NCBI GenBank assembly: GCA_913061005.1
Contig: CAJXSH010000007.1
Span: 1-64,000, forward strand
Source: an uncultured Ectothiorhodospiraceae bacterium
GTDB taxonomy: Bacteria > Pseudomonadota > Gammaproteobacteria > Nitrococcales > Nitrococcaceae
DNA: 64,000 nt
Reading direction: 5' to 3'
This document shows, in pieces, positions 25,501 to 33,163 of the stretch; the first letter of the stretch is position 1, and every line of letters starts with the position of its first letter. The notes under the pieces are model-generated. The model was not told the origin of the DNA and did not search any database. It saw only the letters and a list, made by a program, of their open reading frames with translations. The translations under genes were made by a program, and so were the position numbers.

Positions 25501-26580
25501 ATGGCCCGAATCGAACTCAACAACCTTGCCCATCAGTACGCCCCCGGCGGTGACTATGCGCTGCAGCCCATGCAGCATGTCTGGGAAGACGGCGGCGCCT
25601 ACGCGCTGCTGGGCCCCTCGGGCTGCGGCAAAACCACGTTGCTCAACATCATCTCGGGGCTGCTCCAGCCCTCCCAGGGCCGGGTGATGTTCGGCGACCG
25701 CGATGTCACCACCCTGCCGCCCGAGCAGCGCAACATCGGCCAGGTTTTTCAGTTTCCGGTCATCTACGACACCATGAGCGTGTTCGACAACCTGGCCTTC
25801 CCGCTGCGCAACCGCAAGATGGGCGAGGACTACGTCGAGCGGCGCGTCACCCAGATCGCCGGCATGCTGGGGCTCGAGGATGTATTAAAGCGTCGCGCCA
25901 AAAACCTCACCGCCGACGCCAAGCAAAAGATCTCGCTGGGCCGGGGGCTGGTCCGCGAGGACGTGGCCGCGGTGCTCTTTGACGAGCCCCTCACGGTCAT
26001 CGACCCGCATCTTAAATGGCAGCTCCGCCGCAAGCTCCGCGAGGTGCATGAGCAGCTCAACCTGACGCTCGTCTACGTGACCCATGACCAGACCGAGGCG
26101 CTGACCTTCGCCGACAAGGTGGTGGTCATGCTGGCCGGCCAGGTGCTGCAGGTCGGTACCCCCCAGGCGCTTTTCGAGCGCCCCGAGCACACCTTTGTCG
26201 GCTATTTCATCGGCAGCCCCGGGATGAACTTCTTCGACTGCCAGGTCGACGGCGGCGAGGCGCTCATCGAAGGCCATCGGGTGGCGGTGGACCCGGCCAT
26301 GGCGCAGGCCGCCGGTGAAGCCGGCGGGCTGCTTCAACTGGGCATCCGCCCGGGGCTGATCCGCACCGCCGCCGCCGGCGAAAAGGGCCTGACCGTGCAG
26401 GTCGAGAACGTCGAAGACCTGGGCGATTACGAGCTGGTCACCGGTTATCTGGGCAGCCAGAAGCTCCATGTCCGCCTGGAAGAGTCCGAGAAGATTGGCA
26501 GCGATGGCCTCGAGGTGGTCTTCCCCCGGGAGCATGCGCTGCTTTATGCCGACGATCGTCTGGTCGGTGGAGGGAAATAG
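25501..26580 (+). CDS. glpT: Glycerol ABC importer ATPase subunit GlpT
   Basis: A 359-residue ATPase, not the unrelated GlpT antiporter of Escherichia coli. Walker A GPSGCGKTT (38-46, Lys44), Walker B Asp161-Glu162 and the H-loop VTHDQTEAL (His195) are all canonical. The signature position reads LTADA (136-140) in place of LSGGQ, which should weaken its contribution to the partner's site. A TOBE-like C-terminal domain spans about 240-350. I take the ATG at 25501, four bases after the glpS stop; a longer frame would run inside glpS. It pairs with GlpS and powers GlpPQ. Confidence 0.9.
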   Translation: MARIELNNLAHQYAPGGDYALQPMQHVWEDGGAYALLGPSGCGKTTLLNIISGLLQPSQGRVMFGDRDVTTLPPEQRNIGQVFQFPVIYDTMSVFDNLAFPLRNRKMGEDYVERRVTQIAGMLGLEDVLKRRAKNLTADAKQKISLGRGLVREDVAAVLFDEPLTVIDPHLKWQLRRKLREVHEQLNLTLVYVTHDQTEALTFADKVVVMLAGQVLQVGTPQALFERPEHTFVGYFIGSPGMNFFDCQVDGGEALIEGHRVAVDPAMAQAAGEAGGLLQLGIRPGLIRTAAAGEKGLTVQVENVEDLGDYELVTGYLGSQKLHVRLEESEKIGSDGLEVVFPREHALLYADDRLVGGGK

Positions 26581-26582
26581 CC

Positions 26583-27449
26583 GTGGATAAGCGCGAATAC
26601 CAATGGGCGTGGCTGATGGTCCTGCCGGTGGTGCTGATCGTGGCGTTCAGCGCCATCATGCCGCTGATGACCGTGGTCAACTACTCGGTGCAGGACATCT
26701 TCGGGCCGGACTCGCGGTTTTTCGTGGGCACCGAGTGGTTCAAGGAAGTCCTGCGCGACCCGGCCCTGCACGGGGCGCTGGTCCGGCAGATCATCTTCTC
26801 GGCGGCGGTGCTTTTCATCCAGATTCCGCTGGGCATCGGCCTTGCCCTTTGCATGCCCAAAAAGGGCATCGGCGTGTCGTTTGCCCTGGTGCTGCTGGCG
26901 CTGCCGCTTCTGGTGCCGTGGAATGTGGTCGGCACCATCTGGCAGGTCTTCGCCCGCCCGGACGTGGGCCTGGCCGGTGTGACACTCAACAGCCTGGGGC
27001 TTGACTACAACTACACCGGCGACTCGCTGGATGCCTGGTTCACGGTGCTGGTGATGGATGTCTGGCACTGGACCTCGCTGGTCATCCTGCTTTGTTACGC
27101 AGGCCTGCAGGCCATTCCGGACGCCTTCTACCAGGCCGCGCGGATCGATGGCGCTTCGCGCTGGGCGGTGTTCCGCTACATCGAGCTGCCCAAGCTCAAA
27201 GGGGTGTTGCTGATCGCCATCCTGCTGCGGTTTATCTTCAGCTTCCGGATCTATGCCGAGCCATTCGTGCTCACCGGCGGTGGCCCGGGCAACGCCACGA
27301 CATTCCTCAGTCAGAGTCTGACGACCATGGCCGTGGGGCAGTTCGATCTGGGGCCGGCGGCGGCGTTCTCGCTGGTCTACTTTCTGATCATTCTGCTTTT
27401 CAGCTACGTCTTCTATCTGACCATTCTCAACATGGACCGGGAGGGCTGA
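26583..27449 (+). CDS. glpP: Glycerol ABC importer permease subunit GlpP
   Basis: A 288-residue inner-membrane permease of the MalF type with about six TM helices; TM1 is near residues 8-30. The EAA loop that contacts the ATPase is visible as YQAARIDGASRWAVFRYIELP. Start is GTG with GGAGGG upstream. It forms the channel with GlpQ. It lies two bases after glpT and three bases before glpQ in the glycerol operon. Confidence 0.93.
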   Translation: MDKREYQWAWLMVLPVVLIVAFSAIMPLMTVVNYSVQDIFGPDSRFFVGTEWFKEVLRDPALHGALVRQIIFSAAVLFIQIPLGIGLALCMPKKGIGVSFALVLLALPLLVPWNVVGTIWQVFARPDVGLAGVTLNSLGLDYNYTGDSLDAWFTVLVMDVWHWTSLVILLCYAGLQAIPDAFYQAARIDGASRWAVFRYIELPKLKGVLLIAILLRFIFSFRIYAEPFVLTGGGPGNATTFLSQSLTTMAVGQFDLGPAAAFSLVYFLIILLFSYVFYLTILNMDREG

Positions 27450-27452
27450 TCG

Positions 27453-28256
27453 ATGGGCTCGAGGCGTCGTTACATCTTCCTGGGCCTGTGGCTGGTCTTT
27501 TTGATGCTGCCGATTTACTGGCTGGTCATGATGTCGCTGAAGACCAACCAGGAAATCCTCTCGACCTTTTCGCTGTGGCCGCAGAACCTGACGGTGGATA
27601 ACTACATCAAGATATTCACCGACCCGACGTGGTATCCCGGCTATATCAACTCAACGCTTTATGTGTTGATGAACGTGGTCATCTCGCTGACGGTGGCGCT
27701 GCCGGCGGCCTATGCCTTTTCGCGCTACAACTTTCTGGGTGACAAGCATCTGTTCTTCTGGCTGCTGACCAACATCATGGCGCCGCCGGCGGTGTTTTTG
27801 CTGCCGTTTTTCGAGCTCTACCAGAGTGTCGGGCTCTATGACACGCACATCGCGGTGGCCCTGGCGCATACCCTTTTCACCGTGCCGCTGGCGGTGTGGA
27901 TCCTCGAAGGGTTCATGTCCGGCGTGCCCAAGGAGATCGACGAGACCGCCTATCTCGATGGCTACTCCTGGCCGCGGTTTTTCATCACGATCTTCCTGCC
28001 CCTGATCCGCTCGGGTGTCGGGGTGACCGCCTTTTTCTGCTTCATGTTCTCGTGGGTGGAGCTGCTGCTGGCGCGCACGCTGACCTCCACCGAGGCCAAG
28101 CCCATTGCCGTGACCATGACGCGGACGGTCAGTGCCTCGGGCCTGGACTGGGGGCTTCTGGCCACCGCCGGTGTGCTCACCCTGGTGCCCGGGGCGCTGG
28201 TGATCTGGTTCGTGCGCAAACACATCGCCCGCGGCTTCGCCCTGGGTCGGGTCTGA
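27453..28256 (+). CDS. glpQ: Glycerol ABC importer permease subunit GlpQ
   Basis: A 267-residue permease of the MalG type with about six TM helices. The EAA loop reads DETAYLDGYSWPRFFITIFLP. It is the second channel subunit of the glycerol importer and unrelated to the GlpQ phosphodiesterase of Escherichia coli. The start is three bases after glpP. A conserved acidic TM context such as FSWVELLLART is typical of sugar and polyol permeases. Confidence 0.93.
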   Translation: MGSRRRYIFLGLWLVFLMLPIYWLVMMSLKTNQEILSTFSLWPQNLTVDNYIKIFTDPTWYPGYINSTLYVLMNVVISLTVALPAAYAFSRYNFLGDKHLFFWLLTNIMAPPAVFLLPFFELYQSVGLYDTHIAVALAHTLFTVPLAVWILEGFMSGVPKEIDETAYLDGYSWPRFFITIFLPLIRSGVGVTAFFCFMFSWVELLLARTLTSTEAKPIAVTMTRTVSASGLDWGLLATAGVLTLVPGALVIWFVRKHIARGFALGRV

Positions 28257-28269
28257 TCGGAGTAATGGC

Positions 28270-28566
28270 ATGAATGGTGATGCGGGATTCAACCTGGCGT
28301 GGATGGCCTGGACGCAGCCGGTGGCCATCTTCTTTGCCGCCATTGTGGTGATGCTGGTGGTCTTTGGCGTACTGCAGTTCGTCATCCCCACCTACGAGCG
28401 GCGCGGCTTTCTGCCGGTGCCCACCACCCGCGGCGATCGGCTTTTCATGAGCCTGCTGGGCTCGGCGTTTATCCATCTCATCTGGCTGGCGTTCTCGGAC
28501 GCGAGCCTTTTGATTGCCTCGGCCATTTCCGTTGCCTATGCAGCGGTGATGATGCGCTGGGGCTGA
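28270..28566 (+). CDS. glpU: Small membrane protein of the glycerol importer operon (DUF2160, GlpU)
   Basis: A 98-residue protein with two or three TM helices (about 16-38 and 57-75, and perhaps 77-95). It carries the DUF2160 hallmark TRGDRLFMSLLGSAFIHLIWL. In Rhizobium leguminosarum the corresponding GlpU lies at the same place in the operon. The biochemical role is unknown; the position between permease and binding protein suggests an accessory to the importer. It starts 13 bases after glpQ. Confidence 0.88.
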   Translation: MNGDAGFNLAWMAWTQPVAIFFAAIVVMLVVFGVLQFVIPTYERRGFLPVPTTRGDRLFMSLLGSAFIHLIWLAFSDASLLIASAISVAYAAVMMRWG

Positions 28567-28576
28567 CCGGCTTGCG

Positions 28577-28594
28577 CCCGGCCCCCGGGCCGGG
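28577..28594 (+). other. GC-rich hairpin between glpU and glpV
   Basis: CCCGGCCC and GGGCCGGG pair perfectly around two central bases, giving an eight-pair stem ten bases after glpU. No T-run follows. Such structures between transporter genes and the binding-protein gene often protect mRNA ends and let the binding protein be made in excess. Confidence 0.55.
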
Positions 28595-28651
28595 TGCATG
28601 GCATCAACCGGGCAAGTGCCGGATGGGCCGGTGCCGCTGCCCTTGGAAACC

Positions 28652-28668
28652 GGGATCACATGGATCCC
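28652..28668 (+). other. Second hairpin directly ahead of the glpV ribosome binding site
   Basis: GGGATC (28652-28657) pairs with GATCCC (28663-28668) around the loop ACATG. It ends five bases before AGGAGG (28674). It could be a 5' stabiliser of a processed glpV message. Confidence 0.45.
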
Positions 28669-28686
28669 CTCCAGGAGGAGAACGAA

Positions 28687-30432
28687 ATGAAACAGCAGAA
28701 AAGCGCCATGCGGCCCTGGACGGCGCTTGCCGTTGCGGCCGCCCTGGGTGTGGGTGGAATGGGCAGTGTCCATGCCGCCACCGCCGAGCAAATGGCTGTT
28801 GCCGAGCAGTACCTGGACGAGTTCCAGCCATCCACGCTGACCCGCGAAGAGCAGCTCGAGCAGCTCGAGTGGTTCATCGACGCCGCGGAGCCGTTCCGCG
28901 GCATGGATATCTCGGTGGTCTCCGAGACCATCGCCACCCACGAGTACGAGGCCAGTGTGCTGGCCGAGGCCTTCAGCGAGATCACGGGCATCAACCTCAC
29001 CCATAACCTCATCGGTGAAGGGGATGTCATCGAGGCCCTGCAGACCGAGATGCAGTCCGGCGAGAGCATCTATGACGGCTACGTCAACGATGCCGACCTC
29101 ATCGGCACGCATTATCGCTACGGCCAGGTCATCCCGCTTTCCGACTACATGGACGGTGAAGGCGCCGATGTCACCTCGCCCTACCTGGATCTGGATGATT
29201 TCATCGGCCTGGACGCGGTGACCGCGCCCGACGGCAAGATGTATCAGCTGCCGGACCAGCAGTTCGCCAACGTCTACTGGTTCCGCTATGACTGGTTCCA
29301 GCGCGAGGATCTGCAGGCGCAGTTCCAGGACATCTACGGCTATGAGCTGGGTGTGCCGGTCAACTGGTCCGCCTATGAGGACATTGCCGAGTTCTTCACC
29401 GAGCATGCCGGCGAGCTGGACGGCCGTGAGGTCTATGGCCACATGGACTACGGCAAGAAGGACCCGTCGCTGGGCTGGCGCTTTACCGACGCCTGGCTGT
29501 CCATGGCCGGTGCCGGTGACAAGGGGCTGCCCAACGGCCTGCCCGTGGATGAGTGGGGTATCCGTGTCGAGGACTGCCATCCGGCGGGCTCGGACGTGAC
29601 CCGGGGTGGAGCGGTCAACGGCCCGGCCGCGGTCTATGCCCTGACCAAGTACATCGACTGGCTCGATGCCTATGCGCCGCCGGAGGCCTCCGGCATGACC
29701 TTCTCCGAGGCGGGCCCGGTCCCGGCCCAGGGTCAGATCGCGCAGCAGATCTTCTGGTACACCGCCTTCACCGCCTCTATGGCCGAAGAAGGGACGCCGG
29801 TGGTCAACGAGGACGGCACGCCCAAGTGGCGCATGGCTCCCTCGCCCCACGGCCCGTACTGGGAAGAGGGCATGAAAGTGGGTTATCAGGACATCGGCTC
29901 CTGGACCTTCTTTGAGCATGCCGATCCCGAGCGTCGCAAGGCGGCCTGGCTGTATGCCCAGTTCGTGACCTCCAAGGTGGTCTCGCTGAAGAAGTTCCAC
30001 GAGGGGCTCACCCCGATCCGTCAGTCCGACATCATGCATGAGTCGATGACCGAGCGGGCACCGCGTCTGGGTGGTCTGGTCGAGTTCTACCGCAGCCCCG
30101 ATCGCGAGATGTGGACCGATACCGGCACCAACGTGCCCGACTATCCGCGTCTGGCTCAGCTGTGGTGGTCCAACGTGGCCGCGGCCGTCACCGGTGAGGT
30201 GACCCCGCAGCAGGCCATGGACAACCTGGCCGAAGAGCAGGACCGGGTCATGGAGCGCCTCGAGCGCGCCGGTGTCCAGGAGCGTTGCGGACCGCGCCTC
30301 AACGAAGAGCGGGATGCCGAGTACTGGTTCAACCAGCCCGGCGCGCCCAAGCCACCGCTGGACAACGAGAAGCCGCAGGGCCAGACCGTGCCCTACGACG
30401 AGCTCGTCGCCAGCTGGCGTGAGAGCATGTAA
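28687..30432 (+). CDS. glpV: Periplasmic glycerol-binding protein GlpV
   Basis: A 581-residue extracellular solute-binding protein (family 1 fold) of the glycerol ABC importer. A signal peptide spans about residues 1-31 with cleavage after VHA. It is longer than sugar-binding homologues of about 400-450 residues, as expected for this polyol group, and rich in Trp and Tyr. The product is acidic, which fits a salt-exposed periplasm. The ATG at 28687 follows AGGAGG; an earlier frame from 28594 covers the hairpins and is not used. It is the last gene before a strong terminator. Confidence 0.93.
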   Translation: MKQQKSAMRPWTALAVAAALGVGGMGSVHAATAEQMAVAEQYLDEFQPSTLTREEQLEQLEWFIDAAEPFRGMDISVVSETIATHEYEASVLAEAFSEITGINLTHNLIGEGDVIEALQTEMQSGESIYDGYVNDADLIGTHYRYGQVIPLSDYMDGEGADVTSPYLDLDDFIGLDAVTAPDGKMYQLPDQQFANVYWFRYDWFQREDLQAQFQDIYGYELGVPVNWSAYEDIAEFFTEHAGELDGREVYGHMDYGKKDPSLGWRFTDAWLSMAGAGDKGLPNGLPVDEWGIRVEDCHPAGSDVTRGGAVNGPAAVYALTKYIDWLDAYAPPEASGMTFSEAGPVPAQGQIAQQIFWYTAFTASMAEEGTPVVNEDGTPKWRMAPSPHGPYWEEGMKVGYQDIGSWTFFEHADPERRKAAWLYAQFVTSKVVSLKKFHEGLTPIRQSDIMHESMTERAPRLGGLVEFYRSPDREMWTDTGTNVPDYPRLAQLWWSNVAAAVTGEVTPQQAMDNLAEEQDRVMERLERAGVQERCGPRLNEERDAEYWFNQPGAPKPPLDNEKPQGQTVPYDELVASWRESM

Positions 30433-30461
30433 TCCGGACCCATCTCCTCATCCGGAACCTT

Positions 30462-30488
30462 GGGGGCCTGCGGGCCCCCTTTTCTTTT
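30462..30488 (+). terminator. Rho-independent terminator of the glpDSTPQUV operon
   Basis: GGGGGCC (30462-30468) pairs with GGCCCCC (30473-30479) around a TGCG loop and is followed by TTTTCTTTT. It lies 30 bases after the glpV stop and separates the glycerol operon from copA. Confidence 0.9.
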
Positions 30489-30508
30489 GGGGTGCCGCTT
30501 TCTGCCGA

Positions 30509-30539
30509 TTGACCTACCCCCGGGGGGGAGGGGTAGCAT
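30509..30539 (+). promoter_or_regulatory. copA promoter with CsoR/CueR-type operator
   Basis: TTGACC (30509-30514) and TAGCAT (30534-30539) stand 19 bases apart. The perfect palindrome CTACCCC (30514-30520) N9 GGGGTAG (30530-30536) fills the spacer. G-tract palindromes ending in TA..TA are typical of CsoR/RcnR operators, and the repressor is encoded two genes down. A 19-base spacer is also typical of MerR/CueR activation, so a regulator encoded elsewhere remains possible. Confidence 0.7.
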
Positions 30540-30567
30540 CAAGGCATCACACGGCAGTTAGCGATGC

Positions 30568-32871
30568 ATGACCATGAGCGAGCCAACCCTCACATTGACC
30601 ATTTCGGGACTGAACTGCGCGAGTTGCGTGCGCCGTGCCGAGACGGCGATAAACGGCGTCGACGGGGTGCAGAGCGCGAGCGTCAACCTGGGCACCGGCA
30701 AGGCCCAGATCCAGCTGGATGGTTCGGTGGATCCGGCCACCGCCGCCGATGAGGCGATCGCCGCGGTGGAGGCGACGGGCTACGGGGCCGAGCGGGCCGA
30801 GGCGCCGGGCGGCAAGGCCGATGAGGACAACCCGGCGGCCAAGGAACAGGCCCTTTTGTTGCGGCGGCTGCGGATCGCAGCGCTCTTTACCGTGCCGTTG
30901 GTGATCATCGCCATGGGCCGGCATCTGCCCGGCGGGCAGGCGCTTTTCCATCAGCTGCTGCCCGAGCGGGCGTGGATCGGCATCGAGTGGTTGCTGGCCA
31001 CTCCGGTGGTTTTCTGGGCGGGGCGCGAGTTCTTTGTGCGCGGCTATGCCGAGATGCGCCACCGCGCGCCGGCCATGAGCAGCCTGGTGATGATCGGTGC
31101 CGGGGCCGCCTATCTCTACTCGCTGCTGGTGCTGCTGGTACCGGGGCTTTTTCCCGCCGGCACCGCCGGCAGCTATTTTGAGGCCGCCGGCGTGATCGTC
31201 ACCCTCATCCTCGCCGGTCGCTACCTCGAGCAGGTCGCCCGCGGCCGGACATCGCAGGCCATTCAAAGGCTGCTGCGGCTGCAGTCGCGGACCGCCCGGG
31301 TCATGCGCGATGGCGAGCCGGTCGAGGTGGACGTCGACGCGGTGGCAGTGGGTGACCGGGTGCTGGTCCGGCCCGGCGAGCGCATCCCCGTGGATGGCCA
31401 GGTGCGCGAGGGCCAGTCACGGGTGGATGAGTCCATGCTCACCGGCGAGCCCGTGCCCGTGGCCAAGGCCGCGGGGGATGAGCTCAGTGCCGGGACGGTG
31501 AATGGCAGCGGTTCGCTGACCTTTGACGTGACCCGGGTGGGCGGTGAGACGGTGCTCGCGCGGATCATCGACATGGTCGAACGCGCCCAGGCCGAGAAGC
31601 CGCCCATCCAGCGCATGGCCGACCGGGTGGCCGGCGTGTTCGTCCCCATCGTGCTGGTGGTGGCACTGGCCACCGCCGCCGTGTGGCTGACCATCGGGCC
31701 CGAGCCGGTCCTCTCGTATGCATTCGTCGCGACGGTGAGTGTTCTGCTCATCGCTTGCCCATGCGCCATGGGGCTTGCCACCCCGACGGCGATCATGGTG
31801 GCCACCGGCAAGGGCGCCGAGCAGGGCATGCTCATGCGCCGCGGGGCGGCCCTCGAGTCGCTGGCCCGGGCGGATACGGTGGTGCTGGATAAAACCGGCA
31901 CGCTCACCGTTGGTCAGCCCCGGATGACGGATCTGGTGGTCCCCAGCGGCGCCGAGGACGAGGCCCTTGCCATGATCGCCGCGGTGGAGCAGCACAGCGA
32001 ACATCCGCTGGCCGAGGCCATTGTCAGCGCCGCCCGGGAGCGTGGCCTGTCCCTCTCCGCGGCCACGGACTTTGACGCGGTGAGTGGCTATGGCATTACC
32101 GCGCAGCTCGAGGATCGCTACGTCCACGTGGGCGCGGCCCATTACATGGAATGGCTCGGGGTCGACACCACGGCGGTGGCCGACGCCGTGACCAGACTCG
32201 CCCGGGACGCCCGCACGGTGGTCTATGCCGCGGTGGATGGCCAGCTGCTGGGGGTGGTGGGCATCGCCGATCCGCCCCGGCCCGAGAGCGCCGCGGTCAT
32301 CCACGACCTCAAGGCCGCCGGCCTGCGGGTGGCCATGGTCACCGGTGACCAGCAGGCCACCGCCGATGCGCTGGCCCGGCAGCTGGGCATCGACGAGGTC
32401 ATGGCCGGGGTCCTGCCCGATGGCAAGGCCCGCGAGGTCGGCCGGCTGCAGGCGGATGGCCAGCGGGTGATGTTTGTCGGGGATGGCATTAACGACGCCC
32501 CGGCCCTGGCCCGGGCCGATGTGGGCATCGCCATTGGCACCGGCACCGACGTGGCCATCGAGTCCGGCGACGCGGTGCTGATGCGCGCCGATCTCAATGG
32601 CATCCGCGATGCCTTGAGCCTGGCCCGGCGCACCCATCGCACCATCATCGGCAACTTCGTCTGGGCCTATGGCTACAACGTGTTGCTCATCCCGGTGGCG
32701 GCGGGGCTGCTCTTCCCGTTCACCGGCTGGTTGCTCAACCCCATGGCCGCGGCGGCGGCGATGAGCCTGTCGAGCCTTTTTGTGCTCACCAACTCCCTGC
32801 GGCTGCGGCGGTTTTCGCCGGCGCCCTCCGCCGGGTCGAGTACGCCACAGCCGGAGGTGGCCCATGGATGA
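30568..32871 (+). CDS. copA: Copper(I)-exporting P1B-type ATPase
   Basis: A 767-residue inner-membrane copper pump. One N-terminal heavy-metal domain carries GLNCASC (Cys17, Cys20). The membrane metal site is CPC at 397-399, with TM7 YGYN and TM8 MSLSS, the combination of Cu(I) pumps. The phosphorylated residue is Asp441 in DKTGT, the HP motif is EHPLAEA and the hinge is GDGIND at 638. ATG at 30568 or at 30574 could start it; neither has a good ribosome binding site. The repressor gene overlaps its end by eight bases. Confidence 0.96.
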   Translation: MTMSEPTLTLTISGLNCASCVRRAETAINGVDGVQSASVNLGTGKAQIQLDGSVDPATAADEAIAAVEATGYGAERAEAPGGKADEDNPAAKEQALLLRRLRIAALFTVPLVIIAMGRHLPGGQALFHQLLPERAWIGIEWLLATPVVFWAGREFFVRGYAEMRHRAPAMSSLVMIGAGAAYLYSLLVLLVPGLFPAGTAGSYFEAAGVIVTLILAGRYLEQVARGRTSQAIQRLLRLQSRTARVMRDGEPVEVDVDAVAVGDRVLVRPGERIPVDGQVREGQSRVDESMLTGEPVPVAKAAGDELSAGTVNGSGSLTFDVTRVGGETVLARIIDMVERAQAEKPPIQRMADRVAGVFVPIVLVVALATAAVWLTIGPEPVLSYAFVATVSVLLIACPCAMGLATPTAIMVATGKGAEQGMLMRRGAALESLARADTVVLDKTGTLTVGQPRMTDLVVPSGAEDEALAMIAAVEQHSEHPLAEAIVSAARERGLSLSAATDFDAVSGYGITAQLEDRYVHVGAAHYMEWLGVDTTAVADAVTRLARDARTVVYAAVDGQLLGVVGIADPPRPESAAVIHDLKAAGLRVAMVTGDQQATADALARQLGIDEVMAGVLPDGKAREVGRLQADGQRVMFVGDGINDAPALARADVGIAIGTGTDVAIESGDAVLMRADLNGIRDALSLARRTHRTIIGNFVWAYGYNVLLIPVAAGLLFPFTGWLLNPMAAAAAMSLSSLFVLTNSLRLRRFSPAPSAGSSTPQPEVAHG

Positions 32872-33163
32872 GCAGACCCATTGCGAACTGGCCCTGGATG
32901 ACAATGTCCGCGAGGACGCGCGCCGGCGACTGGCCTCGGTGCGGGGGCATGTCGAGGGGGTGGTGCGGATGCTCGAGCGCGACGATGTCTACTGCGTGGA
33001 TGTGCTGCGCCAGTTAAAGGCGATTAACGCCGCCCTGGACCGGGTGGGTGACACGGTGCTGCGCAGTCACCTGCGCCACCATGTCACCAACGCCCAGGCC
33101 CGGGGGGATGACGAGCGCATCGTCGCCGAGCTCATGGAAATCCTCAAATACCGCCAGGGCTAG
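32864..33163 (+). CDS. CsoR/RcnR family metal-sensing repressor
   Basis: A 99-residue all-helical repressor (DUF156). The family layout is visible: [18 protein letters not shown] as helix 1, then Cys44 in VYCVDVL, and helix 2. Copper CsoR proteins use Cys-His-Cys; here the matching positions are Cys44, His69 and His73 (SHLRHHV), as in nickel/cobalt RcnR. Context with copA still argues for copper. GGAGG precedes the ATG, and it overlaps the copA end by eight bases. It probably controls its own operon through the palindrome ahead of copA. Its stop overlaps the acetyltransferase stop on the other strand. Confidence 0.88.
   Translation: MDEQTHCELALDDNVREDARRRLASVRGHVEGVVRMLERDDVYCVDVLRQLKAINAALDRVGDTVLRSHLRHHVTNAQARGDDERIVAELMEILKYRQG

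Noticed and set aside
24414-26580. Frameshift or decay as the cause of the odd GlpS and GlpT motifs
   Set aside because: Both frames are intact and full length, with all other motifs kept, and the changes are complementary rather than random.
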